The notes under the pieces were generated by a model. The model was given only the letters and a program-made list of their open reading frames with translations. It searched no databases and was not told the origin of the DNA. 64,000 nt of DNA from Streptomyces noursei ATCC 11455 (lineage in GTDB: Bacteria; Actinomycetota; Actinomycetes; Streptomycetales; Streptomycetaceae). Positions within the stretch are counted from its first letter, which is position 1; every line of letters begins with the position of its first letter. The DNA is taken from the NCBI RefSeq assembly GCF_001704275.1, contig NZ_CP011533.1, positions 434,001 to 498,000 of the forward strand. The letters are read 5' to 3'. Position numbers and translations under genes: made by a program. This document shows positions 8,467 to 16,744 of this stretch, in pieces.

Positions 8467-9392
8467 CTATGTGCACAGCAGATGCCCGTGGTCATGAAGC
8501 AAGTCGCCGACTTCGGAGACTTGCTTGAACTCTTCGAGCCGGTGGAGCACAACACGAGCACGTGACGTGATGCGGTCGCTGGCCATGTCCGTGGAAGCAA
8601 TCACAACGCGTCGGGCTTCCTCCGCCGCCTGTTCGGGTTCGTTGGCGTCAGCGAGAGCGACGGCGAGCCACGACCGGTAGAGGGCGACTTCCCGGGCGTG
8701 CGTGGCGTCATAGCGGCTGAGGACATGGGTCAGCAACGGGACGGCTCGCAACGGACGGTGTAGCTCGGTGAAAACCCGGGCGTCCATCACCTCAAGCTCT
8801 TCCCGGCTCACCCAGTAGGCCCACGTGGGTGCTCCCACGTCGACATCTGCTAGTGCGTCGTGTGCCTGCCCGAGAGCCTGCATGGCAGGTTGCGCCTCTC
8901 CGACGCGTGTGTGAGCCCACGCAATCCGGTCGAAGAACAGTGCACGTGTCTTGGCCGGAGCGTCGGCCCCAGCTTCGTCAAGTGCGGCACGGGAGAGATC
9001 AAGACCCGCACGTTCTTGTCCGGTGTTGCTGAACTGGTAGGCGAGACTGCCCGCAAGGTTCGCGACCAAGGGGCCGTTGTCCGCCTGTCGTGCCGCGTCG
9101 ATACCGATGCGGTAAACGCGTTCAGCCTGGGCGTGCTGTCCGGCGTCGCTGGCGATCCAACCGGCGATTTGGGCCAGTTCACCAATCTGGGACAGGAGAG
9201 CGCTGCCTACCGCCTCTGTGTGGGTGCTCTCGCGATACTGCCGCATCGCGGCATTGAGCTCGCGGAACACAGGCGTCATCAGGTCTCCCCCGGTCAGCAC
9301 GTCATCGGCGAGCCGAAAGCCGTGTACCCGGGCGGCAAGGGTCGCTACGTCCTCCCGGCCGATGCGGCGGCCTGACCTTGTGCCGAGCGGCG
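8467..9392 (-). pseudogene. XRE/TPR regulator, C-terminal part (split by MITE)
   Basis: This is the helical TPR-like C-terminal part of a streptomycete XRE regulator: LSQIGELAQIAGWIASDAG, AERVYRIGIDAARQADNGPL, LSRAALDEAG, REVALYRSWLAVALADAN. It continues, after removal of the MITE and one CTAG copy, directly into the HTH fragment at 9557-9872 in the same frame (GDSL joins APLGTR). As it stands the fragment could only be translated from an internal start, such as one inside the MITE at 9438. A strong hairpin lies downstream (8391-8426). Such regulators usually control a divergent small-ORF set, as seen here on the other side. Confidence 0.8.
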
Positions 9393-9396
9393 CTAG

Positions 9397-9556
9397 GGCG
9401 CTTCTGATGGATCTCCGCGGCGTCGCGGCGCCTGCCACGCACGCTCGCGGCGTTGCCGAAATGCCCCCATAGCTCCGCTATGAAGACATCCCGGCGCCTT
9501 GCGATCGCACGCACCAGGCGCCGCTCCTTCTTCCACGGAGATCCATCAGAAGCGCC
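9397..9556. mobile_element. 160-bp MITE with CTAG target duplication
   Basis: The element has 24-bp terminal inverted repeats (9397-9420 and 9533-9556) with one mismatch, beginning GGCGCTTCTGATGGATCTCC. It is flanked by direct CTAG copies (9393-9396, 9557-9560). A subterminal inverted repeat GGCGCCTG (9427-9434) / CAGGCGCC (9515-9522) adds structure. It is too short to encode a transposase. CTAG-type targets are typical of the IS427 group of the IS5 family, which would be the likely mobiliser (inference). It interrupts the XRE/TPR gene, and precise removal restores the frame. Confidence 0.9.
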
Positions 9557-9872
9557 CTAGTGAGTCGCCTGGCGGGATCAGCTCAGCAAGGATCACGGCG
9601 GCCCCGAACGGTGGTCCGTCCGATTCGCCTCGGGCGTAGCTGGCCGCTCGCTCTAGTTCCCCAAGGGGAACACCCAGGACTTCCGCAACGAACTGGAGCC
9701 AGGAATCAGGGATGCGCCCTCCACGCTCCCAGCGGGATACCTCGTTCCGCGTGAGGGACTGCGTGCCGGAGACATCGCACAGCATCGCAGCCAACTGCCG
9801 TTGACTCTTGTGCGCATCCTTTCGTAGCCGTGCCAAGTACGCGCCGAACCACTGTCGCCGGTCATTACTCAC
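9557..9872 (-). pseudogene. XRE/TPR regulator, N-terminal HTH part (split by MITE)
   Basis: A classical XRE helix-turn-helix: WFGAYLARLRKDAHKSQRQL, SLTRNEVSRWERGGRIPD, LGVPLGELERAA. The open frame runs into the MITE and stops after GDSLGRF (stop at 9546), giving 108 residues without the TPR sensor part. The truncated peptide might still bind DNA without being regulated. The ATG at 9872 follows GGGGCCAGCAC, a weak site. The 160-bp region upstream is shared with the divergent small ORFs beginning at 10036. Confidence 0.8.
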
Positions 9873-10035
9873 GTGCTGGCCCCCTCTCCACTCCAGTGTG
9901 GCTCCTCCCTGGCCCCCCGTGAGGCTCCTCTCTCAGATCAACCCCAACGGTTGGATGAGGTTTCCGTCATAGGCAGACCCCCGCGACGCGGCGACGTCCG
10001 GGGGCGTGGCCACCAACCGCTAGGAGGTTGACGAC

Positions 10036-10349
10036 ATGCGCAAACATAGCGCGTGGATCATCGCAGTGGTGCTGGATCTGCTGTTCCCCGCCCGGGGCCG
10101 GCATGGTTCCGCCGACGCACCGCCCACCCCCGGGCACCCCGACACCCCACCCTCACGATCCCCCGTGTCCCCGTCGAACAGCGGATGCTGCGGGGAGAGG
10201 ACGTGGCTTTCCTCTGTCCGTACGTCCTGACGCCTCAGGAGCGCCCGGAGCGGCGGTTACAGCGTGGGGGGCGCCGGGCGTTGTGGTTCTCGACGTACGG
10301 CGTTGATGCGGGGCCGCGTTGGATTCATGGGGTCGAGGTGGGGTGCTGA
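10036..10349 (+). pseudogene. Small conserved streptomycete ORF, frameshifted
   Basis: The ATG at 10036 has a good ribosome site (GGAGG, 10022-10026) and encodes MRKHSAWIIAVVLDLLFPAR with a proline-rich continuation, but this frame stops at 10230. The expected second half (RGEDVAFLCPYVLTPQER, then RRALWFSTYGVDAGPR) is in the neighbouring frame and ends at 10349. I know this pair as one protein of about 100 residues in Streptomyces, lying between an XRE/TPR regulator and other small ORFs. The shift maps to about 10150-10200, a C-rich stretch. A sequencing error or two overlapping genes are possible. The function is unknown; the N-terminus could be a membrane anchor. Confidence 0.55.
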
Positions 10350-10543
10350 TGCCGAGTCTGAGTGGGTCGGTACATCTGAGGTACTCGTTTCCGTTGCCGT
10401 TTCCTGAGCCCGTGGCCGGGTGCGACGTGTGCGGCGCTCTGGCGAGGCAGCGGGCGGCGGCCCGTGCTGCCGGGGACGAGTCGAAGGTGATCGACTGCAA
10501 CATCGAGATGCGTCGTCATTCGCACCGAAAGGCGGCGCGATGA
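10349..10543 (+). CDS. Small hypothetical protein with CxxC, 64 aa
   Basis: The start overlaps the preceding stop (TGATG), so it is translationally coupled. The protein has one CDVC motif (GCDVCGALARQRAAARAAGD) followed by a helical, basic end. It resembles the small zinc-ribbon-like proteins found in streptomycete XRE-associated small-gene clusters. No function is known. Confidence 0.5.
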   Translation: MPSLSGSVHLRYSFPLPFPEPVAGCDVCGALARQRAAARAAGDESKVIDCNIEMRRHSHRKAAR

Positions 10544-10556
10544 CATCCTGGACGCA

Positions 10557-10778
10557 GTGGCGCGACCGGGGAGGGAGGCGTGGAACCGGCACGTCAGGTA
10601 TCGGGAGTCGTACCGCCAGCTCGACGCCGTGCGGGATGCACTGAAGGCTCGTACGGCGTGGGTAGATGAGCTGACCGAGGAAGAACTCACCGAGATGCAG
10701 CGTGGTTTGGCTGCGTGCATCGACGCGTTGCAGGCGGCGGCCGTCGAGGCTCCGGAGCGTCCCGAGAGCACGTCATGA
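10557..10778 (+). CDS. Small helical hypothetical protein, 73 aa
   Basis: From the GTG at 10557 the product is almost entirely helical and heptad-like: REAWNRHVRYRESYRQLDAV, ALKARTAWVDELTEEELTEM, QRGLAACIDALQAA. It ends in an ATGA overlap with the next gene (10775). A coiled-coil or dimer is likely. An ATG at 10540 opens another frame with a poor product and is rejected. Confidence 0.5.
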   Translation: MARPGREAWNRHVRYRESYRQLDAVRDALKARTAWVDELTEEELTEMQRGLAACIDALQAAAVEAPERPESTS

Positions 10779-11260
10779 CGGGGCGTAGGAGGCCGCAGGA
10801 ATGGGCGCTCCGGATCGACCCGGACTGGAGCGTGCGGCACGTGGGGAAGTGCCTTGTCTGCGGGGAGTTCTGTGTCGATACTGCCTCCTCTGGTGAAGCC
10901 CGAGAGTGGTGTGTCGGCCACGCACGTGCCACCGGCGACGACCACTTCGAGTTGGCAGCCTTTGAGTACATCAGCGCCATCTCGGCCGAACACCCTCCGT
11001 CGATGAACGGCACTTCGCCGACGAAGGCCGGGGCGGGCCGATCGTCCCGCCCGCATAGATGTCCCGCCCTTTGCCGGACTACCGCAGAAGGGCGGGATCA
11101 CCCCGCATCAGGGGAACCTGTTCTCGACATTGCCTGTGCCGGGTTACGGGCCGCCGGTCGGCTGGAAGTGACTGGGAGTGAGGCGCCGCGCTCACTCCCG
11201 CACTTCGGCTTCCCTCCGTGCTGGACGAATGGCCGACTCGCCGACGTGGTACGGGGCTAG
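10775..11260 (+). CDS. DUF7848-like small cysteine protein
   Basis: Residues 1-75 (EWALRIDPDWSVRHVGKCLVC, then CVGHARATGDDHFEL and FEYISAIS) fit the DUF7848-type pattern C-x2-C ... W-x2-HA-x-TGH-x-x-F seen in small streptomycete proteins. A zinc site formed by the Cys pair and His is plausible. The remaining 80 residues (from SMNGTSPTKAG on) have no family character and may be read-through caused by loss of the native stop. It closes the small-ORF run, 10 bp before the Ser/Thr kinase. Confidence 0.5.
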   Translation: MTGRRRPQEWALRIDPDWSVRHVGKCLVCGEFCVDTASSGEAREWCVGHARATGDDHFELAAFEYISAISAEHPPSMNGTSPTKAGAGRSSRPHRCPALCRTTAEGRDHPASGEPVLDIACAGLRAAGRLEVTGSEAPRSLPHFGFPPCWTNGRLADVVRG

Positions 11261-11270
11261 GGTATGCGCC

Positions 11271-12677
11271 ATGGCAGAGGCGAGCGGGGAAATAATCGGC
11301 GGCCGCTACCGGCTCCTGGAGCAGATCGGCCAGGGCGGTATGGGCCGTGTGTGGCGGGGCCGTGACGAGACGCTGGGCCGGGAGGTCGCCGTCAAGCAGG
11401 TCACGCTCCCACAGGGTGTGAGCGACGAACAGCGAGATGTCCTGCTCCGGCGCGTCATGCGTGAGGCGCGGGCCGCCGCGCGACTCAACCACCCGGGGAT
11501 CATCACCGTGCACGACGTGGTCGAGCACGAGGGCGCGCCCGTCATCGTCATGGAGTACGTGAGGGGCACGTCCCTCGCCGCCGCCGTGGCGCGGGACGGA
11601 CACCTGCCGGTGCGGCGGGTCGCCGAGATCGGCGTCCTGATGCTGAAGGCCCTCGGCCAGGCCCACGCCGCGGGCATCGTCCACCGTGACCTCAAGCCCG
11701 ACAACGTCCTGCTGATGGACGACCGCGTGATCATCACGGACTTCGGCATAGCGCACATGTCGGACGCCACCATGGCGCTTACCCACTCGGGGACGATCAT
11801 CGGCACCCCTGCCTACATGGCCCCGGAGCAACTGGAAGGCAGGCCCCCGACACCCGCCACCGACCTCTGGTCGTTGGGCGCCACCCTGTACACCGCCGTC
11901 GAGGGCCGGCCGCCGTTCTCCGCCGAGACGTTCACCGCGCTGTGCATCGCCATCGTCACGCAGGATCCGCAGGTGCCGGAGCGGGCCGGGGCACTGGCTC
12001 CGGTGCTGGCGGCACTGCTGACGAAGGACCCGACGCAACGAGCCACCGCCGAGCAGGCGCTGACGGCGCTGGACGCCTTCTCCCGCGGCCACGGGGCCAC
12101 CGGGATTCCCTTACCGGGTCAGGCCCAGGCTCCCGTGCCGACGGAGGTCGCGCCGCCCGGGCAGGTGCCGATCCCGCCGGCGTTCGGTCCGGCGCCGGCA
12201 CCGTTCAACGCGCCGCCCGCGCGCGCCGCGTCGTCGGCCCCTGCTTCCGCATGGGGCTCGGCACCCGCCGCACCTGCACCACACGCCGCGCCTGTGGCAT
12301 CGGCCGCACCCGCCGGACGGCGGCGGCCGTCCCCGGCCCTGCTGGTACGCGGCGTGGCCTGCTTCGCCCTCGTCTGGATCGGCACCCTCATCCTGCCGTG
12401 GAACGACGTGCTCTCGCACCGGGACGGCACCCCACGGGAGGTGCTCGTCTTCGGCGTGGCCGTAGTGGCGGCCCTGCTGAACACGGCGATCCGCCGCCCC
12501 CGGTGGCCGACCGCCCTGGTGTGGCTGGCGTTTTTCGCGATGAACTTGGTGCTGTTCTTCGCCGTGACCGTGATCTTCCCCCTCTGGGCCTGGATGGGGA
12601 TCATCTTCAACTCGCTGCTTCTGGGGACCTGTTGCTGGTTCCTGTGGTGGGTGGTGCCGGACAGGCACAGTCGCTGA
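11271..12677 (+). CDS. Membrane-anchored serine/threonine protein kinase
   Basis: 468 residues from the ATG at 11271. The Hanks-type kinase domain spans about 12-270: P-loop GQGGMGRVWRG, VAIB-type Lys in AVKQV, catalytic HRDLKPDNVLL, DFGIA, and the GTPAYMAPEQL activation segment. An Ala/Pro-rich linker (about 285-345) follows, then three to four membrane spans (VRGVACFALVWIGTLILP; VFGVAVVAALLNTAI; ALVWLAFFAMNLVLFFAVTV; a Trp/Cys-rich last span). The usual extracellular PASTA sensor is absent, so signalling may depend on the membrane domain. It follows the small-ORF run but probably has its own promoter within 11160-11270. Confidence 0.92.
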   Translation: MAEASGEIIGGRYRLLEQIGQGGMGRVWRGRDETLGREVAVKQVTLPQGVSDEQRDVLLRRVMREARAAARLNHPGIITVHDVVEHEGAPVIVMEYVRGTSLAAAVARDGHLPVRRVAEIGVLMLKALGQAHAAGIVHRDLKPDNVLLMDDRVIITDFGIAHMSDATMALTHSGTIIGTPAYMAPEQLEGRPPTPATDLWSLGATLYTAVEGRPPFSAETFTALCIAIVTQDPQVPERAGALAPVLAALLTKDPTQRATAEQALTALDAFSRGHGATGIPLPGQAQAPVPTEVAPPGQVPIPPAFGPAPAPFNAPPARAASSAPASAWGSAPAAPAPHAAPVASAAPAGRRRPSPALLVRGVACFALVWIGTLILPWNDVLSHRDGTPREVLVFGVAVVAALLNTAIRRPRWPTALVWLAFFAMNLVLFFAVTVIFPLWAWMGIIFNSLLLGTCCWFLWWVVPDRHSR

Positions 12678-12789
12678 CCGGCAACACTCACCTCGGCCCC
12701 GCCGCCAGCTCAGGCTCCTCCGGCTGCTCCAGACACTCAGACAGCCGCCTTTCATTGCGACGCGGCCGTCTCGACACGAGCGTCTCGGC

Positions 12790-13593
12790 TCAGCCGACCT
12801 TGTGGTCCCGGGTGGCGGCGAGCTCACGAACCGCGTCGGCGACGGCTCGGAAGTCCTTGCTCAGGATCTTCGAGTGGTTGCTCTCGACCTTCGCGCTCAC
12901 GCGGATGTTCGGGTTGCGGGCGAGCACCGGGGCGAGGTTGGCACGTATCTGTTCCATCAACTTCGGGTCACCGCCCAAGTTGCCACCTGTGGCGAGCACG
13001 TACCGGGTCGGTACGGTCACCCGGTCGAAGACCGGATCGAGGGCGCTGTGCGCGTAGAGTTCGTTGATCTCGATGTTGATCTCAGCATGCTGCGCGGCGC
13101 TCATCCGTGCGGCCAGGCCCAGCCGACGGCCGATCGGGAACAGTGGGCTCAGCCGGCGGAACAGCTTCCGGAGATGTTCCCGGGCGGCGTCGTCGAGCCA
13201 CTCGTGCGGCAACGCGCCGTCCACGGACACCACCCCCAGGGCTCGGTCCGGATTCCGAGCGGCCCAGTGGATCGCGAGCATGGCGCCGTAGGACCAGCCC
13301 ACCAGGATCGGCCGGTCGACGCCCCTCGCCGTGAGGACGGCGTCGATGTCACGGACGCACGCCTCGAACGAGTAGTCCGCCGAGCACTCCGACTTGCCGC
13401 GGGCACGCTCGTCGAAGGTGATGTGCCGGTAGCCGATACCGAGGTCGGCGATGACGCGCCGCCAGTGCGACTGGTCGGCGTAGGAGCCGTTGAGGTAGAC
13501 CACGGGACGGCCGGGTCCGCCGGTGTCGGTCACTGCCAGTGCGGTGTCGTCGACCGACACCATGCCGGTGAAGGAGGGGTGCTTGATGGTCAT
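12790..13593 (-). CDS. Alpha/beta-fold hydrolase
   Basis: 267 residues from the ATG at 13593, preceded by AAAGG. The nucleophile elbow is GWSYGAM with the catalytic Ser. The oxyanion-side motif is VVYLNGSYADQSHW, DERARGKS precedes the cap region, and the C-terminal ESNHSKIL supplies the His. The family includes haloalkane-like and ester hydrolases, and no substrate is evident. It follows the DUF4097 gene on the same strand with a 110-bp gap. The pair is divergent from the IS30-HTH/MarR regulator, a likely controller. A longer frame up to 13707 lacks a proper start. Confidence 0.88.
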   Translation of the reverse strand: MTIKHPSFTGMVSVDDTALAVTDTGGPGRPVVYLNGSYADQSHWRRVIADLGIGYRHITFDERARGKSECSADYSFEACVRDIDAVLTARGVDRPILVGWSYGAMLAIHWAARNPDRALGVVSVDGALPHEWLDDAAREHLRKLFRRLSPLFPIGRRLGLAARMSAAQHAEINIEINELYAHSALDPVFDRVTVPTRYVLATGGNLGGDPKLMEQIRANLAPVLARNPNIRVSAKVESNHSKILSKDFRAVADAVRELAATRDHKVG

Positions 13594-13703
13594 CGGGTGC
13601 CTTTCTTCAGGAGCCGAATGTGGATCAGGAGCAAGGAGTGGTGAAGCCACCGCAGGAGGTGCGGCCTCACGCCTCGTCGGCCTCTTGGGGCCGGGTGGTG
13701 GCG

Positions 13704-14372
13704 TCAAAGGCTGCGGGCGGTGATGTCGCCGTAGGCGGTGGTCGCGTGGATGTTCAGCCCGGCGGCGCCCTCGGTGTTCTTGAGGGAGTTGTGGACCCGG
13801 CCATAGGAGGTGCCGGCGTCCAGGGAGGCGGAGACGCCTCGGGCGGCGCCGACCGAGATGTCGCCGGCCTGCGTGTGCAGCGTGACCGTGCCGTGCATGG
13901 CCTCGGCGATGTTGAGGTCGCCCTTCTCCGTGCTGATTTCCGCGGGGCCGCCGAGACGACCGACCGAGATGTCGCCTGCGAGGAGGGCGAGGCTGGCACT
14001 TTCGGTCTCGTCGAGCTTGATCGAGCCCTGTGCGCCCTCGAACGCGACGTCACCGAGCCGTCCGACGCACCGGAAATCGGCGCTGGCAGCCTTCGCCTCG
14101 ATGCGGGAGCCTGCGGGCAGTTGGACGGTCACCTCAAGGGAACCGGAGCTGCCGAGGACCCGGTTCGTCGCCGCCGGGGTCACGACCCGCAGGACACCGT
14201 CGTCATAGGCGACCTCGGTCTGCTCCGCCGCCTTCACGTCGCGGCTCTTCGAGGCGTTCGTGGGCAGAACCTCGACCGTGCTGTCGGCCCGGTCCGCGGC
14301 GATGAACCGGATGTGTCCCGCGGGGATGTCGAGGACGGCGGAGATCGGGGTGGGAGTGTCGAACTTCTGCAT
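13704..14372 (-). CDS. DUF4097-family beta-helix protein
   Basis: 222 residues from the ATG at 14372 with AAGGAG 7 nt upstream. The sequence is a string of short beta repeats, each ending in a G-D-I/V-x-V pattern (AGDISVGRLGG, GDLNIAEAMHGTVTL, TQAGDISVGAARG, YGDITARSL), typical of DUF4097 (putative adhesin) right-handed beta-helix proteins. There is no signal peptide, so it should be cytoplasmic. In Streptomyces these genes commonly adjoin PadR/MarR regulators; here it is first in a two-gene unit with a hydrolase. The function is unknown. Confidence 0.85.
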   Translation of the reverse strand: MQKFDTPTPISAVLDIPAGHIRFIAADRADSTVEVLPTNASKSRDVKAAEQTEVAYDDGVLRVVTPAATNRVLGSSGSLEVTVQLPAGSRIEAKAASADFRCVGRLGDVAFEGAQGSIKLDETESASLALLAGDISVGRLGGPAEISTEKGDLNIAEAMHGTVTLHTQAGDISVGAARGVSASLDAGTSYGRVHNSLKNTEGAAGLNIHATTAYGDITARSL

Positions 14373-14490
14373 CGTGCGCTCCTTACTTCTGCCTGGCGCG
14401 CCCCTTAGGCGCAATGTTTCCGATGAAGAAAACGCTACGTTGCGTTCGGTGATCCAACAACAGATTCGCCATGCAGAATCACCATAACTA

Positions 14491-14565
14491 CAGGTAGAAT
14501 CCAGGAAATCATTGCAGCGGCCTTCGAGGTTAACGCAACGACCTTCATCCGGCCCGTTGCAATGA
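14491..14565. promoter_or_regulatory. Candidate operator upstream of the second IS30-HTH/MarR gene
   Basis: The divergent region contains CAGGTAGAA (14491-14499) and TGCAATGA (14558-14565), the same two words found before the paralogue at 6333. ATTGCAG (14511-14517) and several TGC/GCA-centred words lie between. TAGAAT (14495-14500) could act as a -10 element. The operator role is inferred. Confidence 0.35.
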
Positions 14566-14617
14566 GCTGGAAGTGAACGCTACGTCGGAGACACCGCAGA
14601 CCACAGAGGAGACCGCG

Positions 14618-15367
14618 ATGCCGGGAGGCAGGCTCACCCAGCAGGAACGCCGGCAGATCGCACTGGGACTGGCCGACGGCCTCGCCTATGCGGAGATCGC
14701 CAGACGCCTCGACCGCCCGACCTCGACCATCACGCGCGAGGTGATGCGCAATGGCGGCCCCACCGACTACCGCGCCGACTCGGCCCACCGCGCCACCGAA
14801 CGCCGCGCCCACCGGCGCAGGCAGGCCGCGCGCCGAGAGCCGCAGGTGTCCCCACAAGCCCACGGACGCGACGACGAGGCCGTGCGCGCGTACGAGGAGA
14901 TGTTCACCACCGTCCTTATGCGGACGGGCATGCCCAAGATGATGTCCCGGGTGCTGGTGTGTCTCTACACCACCGACGCGGGCAGCCTCACCGCGTCCGA
15001 ACTCGCCAGGCACCTCCAGGTCAGCCCGGCGTCCATCTCCAAGGCGGTCGCGTTCCTTGAGGGTCAGGGCCTGGTGCGCCGGGAACGCGACGATCGCCGT
15101 CGCGAGCGCTACGTCGTCGACGACGACATCTGGTACCAGGCGATGATCGCCGACGCCCGCGGCACCGCCGACCTCGCCGAAGCCGCACGACAGGGCGTCG
15201 GCGTCCTCGGGCCCAGCACGCCAGCCGCCACCCGCCTGGAAAACATTGCCCGCTTCGTCGACTTCATCGGTGAGAGCATTTCCCGCGCCGCGGAACAGGC
15301 TCGCGAAATCCTCCACACGAAGCCCGAAACGAATGCTGCCAAGACCCGCACTACCGGCACCACCTGA
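14618..15367 (+). CDS. Regulator with an IS30-type HTH fused to a GbsR/MarR winged helix (second copy)
   Basis: 249 residues from the ATG at 14618, with AGAGGAGA upstream. The layout equals that of the gene at 6333: an IS30-like HTH (RLTQQERRQIALGLADGL, EIARRLDRPTSTITREVMRN, YRADSAHRA), then after a basic linker a winged helix (MPKMMSRVLVCLYTTDAGSL, LARHLQVSPASISKAVAFLE, GLVRRERDDRRRERYVVDDD) and a C-terminal helical segment. It is divergent from the DUF4097/hydrolase unit. The two paralogues differ most in the linker and C-terminus, so they may sense different ligands but read related operators. Confidence 0.85.
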   Translation: MPGGRLTQQERRQIALGLADGLAYAEIARRLDRPTSTITREVMRNGGPTDYRADSAHRATERRAHRRRQAARREPQVSPQAHGRDDEAVRAYEEMFTTVLMRTGMPKMMSRVLVCLYTTDAGSLTASELARHLQVSPASISKAVAFLEGQGLVRRERDDRRRERYVVDDDIWYQAMIADARGTADLAEAARQGVGVLGPSTPAATRLENIARFVDFIGESISRAAEQAREILHTKPETNAAKTRTTGTT

Positions 15368-15444
15368 GCCACATTCAGATCGCGGCCGGGCAGCGGCCTC
15401 GATCGCCGCGGAGAGCCGCCGCTTCCGGTGGGTAGTCCTCTACG

Positions 15445-16277
15445 TCACTGGGCCCAGGTGCGGAGTTCGGCGCACACCTCCCCCCTCGTCGGCCGATCGG
15501 CGGGGTTCCGCGCCATCATCTGCTCGATGAGTCGACCGAGCGGCCCCGGGACGTTGATGCGTCGGTGGGGCTTCTGGACGATGGCGCGTCGTCGCTCCTC
15601 GCGCTCGGCGTCGTCCGGGTAGGAGACGTGTCTCCAACCCGTGGCCGAGATGAACCATGAGGCGGCCAGGGCGTACACGTCGGCCGCCTTCGTCGGAACC
15701 GCAGTGCTGTTGGTCAGGATGCCGTGTGAGATCTCCGGCGCCTCGTAGTGGACCAGGCATCCGCGGTAGGCGAAGTCCACGTGCGGCGGAATCCCCCGGC
15801 CGTGAGCCAGGGCGAGGTCGATCAGGACGGCCCGGCCGTCGTGAACGAGGAGGTGGTTGGGCTGCACGTCGCCATGGGCCCAACCGGCGTCGTGCGGTGC
15901 GGCCAACGCCACGGCGCCGGCGAGAGCGTCGGCCGGGCTCGGCTCCGCGGGCTCGACCGGATGTCGTCCCGGCCGCCACCGGTCGAAGAGCCCGGCGCCC
16001 GGGTGCCACGGCTGGGCGTTCCAGGTGCCCTCCGCCCACTCGCCATGGTGCACATCGTCGACACCGAGTTGATGGAGGATCGCGGCCCCCGGGCCGGAGC
16101 CTGCGCGGTCCACTGGTGCTTGGCCGTCGGGCAACCGAGCTTTACTGCGTACCGGCGGATGTCGGTACGCACGTCCCAGACAGTTGAACCACGACGGTCG
16201 CCCACGAGACGAGCCTCCCGTGGGCGGATCATGTTCCGTACGTTCTCAGGGATTTGGAAGGGGCCGCTGGGTTGCAT
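15445..16277 (-). pseudogene. Ser/Thr kinase-like protein, single-base frameshift
   Basis: The N-lobe is in one frame (ATG at 16277: FQIPENVRNMIRPREARLVG, GSTVWDVRTDIRRYAVKLG) and the C-lobe in the next (VDDVHHGEWAEGTWNAQPW, HGDVQPNHLLV, LIDLALAH, YEAPEISHG, ADVYALAASWF, NPADRPT). Inserting one base in the GGGGG run near 16097-16101 joins them into a protein of about 277 residues. The catalytic loop is HGDVQPNH rather than HRDLKPxN and the DFG motif is replaced by DLA, so even the intact protein would be a divergent, perhaps lantibiotic-type or pseudo-kinase. A sequencing error in the G run would make this an intact gene. Confidence 0.7.
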
Positions 16278-16297
16278 TGCGTGTCCTCTCCATGGCG

Positions 16298-16331
16298 GCG
16301 GGCCGGCCCGTGGGGTTCGGGGCCGGCCCGC
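16298..16331. terminator. GC-rich hairpin after the small minus-strand gene
   Basis: Inverted repeat GCGGGCCGGCCC (16298-16309) / GGGCCGGCCCGC (16320-16331) with a 10-nt loop. It starts 9 bp beyond the stop at 16340 on the minus strand, a position expected for a terminator of the 16340-16666 gene. Confidence 0.55.
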
Positions 16332-16339
16332 CCAGCAGA

Positions 16340-16666
16340 CTACTGGCGATCAGCTGAGGTGATGTCGTTCCGGTCGACGCGCAGATGCTCCCTGCTGGCA
16401 GCGCCGTACAGGGGGCGCAGTAGCCATACCGGTTGGCCGGTCCTGGCACGGGCGATGTCTGTGCACACCCACTTCCTGCTGGTTGTCACGGCGACAACGA
16501 GATCGCCGACCTCGACCTCGTGACGCGCGCCGCTCACAGGGCAGTTGCCTCGGCGGACGCGGGCTCGCCTCGGTTCGCTCGCGGTGGGTGGGGGATGATT
16601 GCCAGCCGCCCGCCTCGCGTTGGGAAGGAACCAGCCGGCGGCCCTGCCACCGACGGTCGCGTTCAC
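16340..16666 (-). CDS. Small hypothetical protein
   Basis: Up to 108 residues. The C-terminal 55 (ARHEVEVGDLVVAVTTSRKW, then a WLLRPLYGA segment and DRNDITSADR) resemble the small 'VGDLVxDxxxxxxG ... LRPVxGGREW' proteins of Streptomyces, which have an SH3-like or PRC-like beta fold. The N-terminal part is Arg-rich and doubtful; the true start may be an internal GTG near 16550. A clear hairpin terminator just beyond the stop supports expression. It lies upstream of the kinase-like gene on the same strand. Confidence 0.45.
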   Translation of the reverse strand: MNATVGGRAAGWFLPNARRAAGNHPPPTASEPRRARVRRGNCPVSGARHEVEVGDLVVAVTTSRKWVCTDIARARTGQPVWLLRPLYGAASREHLRVDRNDITSADRQ

Positions 16667-16744
16667 GCACGCGCTCCCAGGACGGCTGATGATTAGTCAA
16701 CGTGAAAGGACGCGCGCGCGGAGACTCCAGAACGTGACTCCCAT

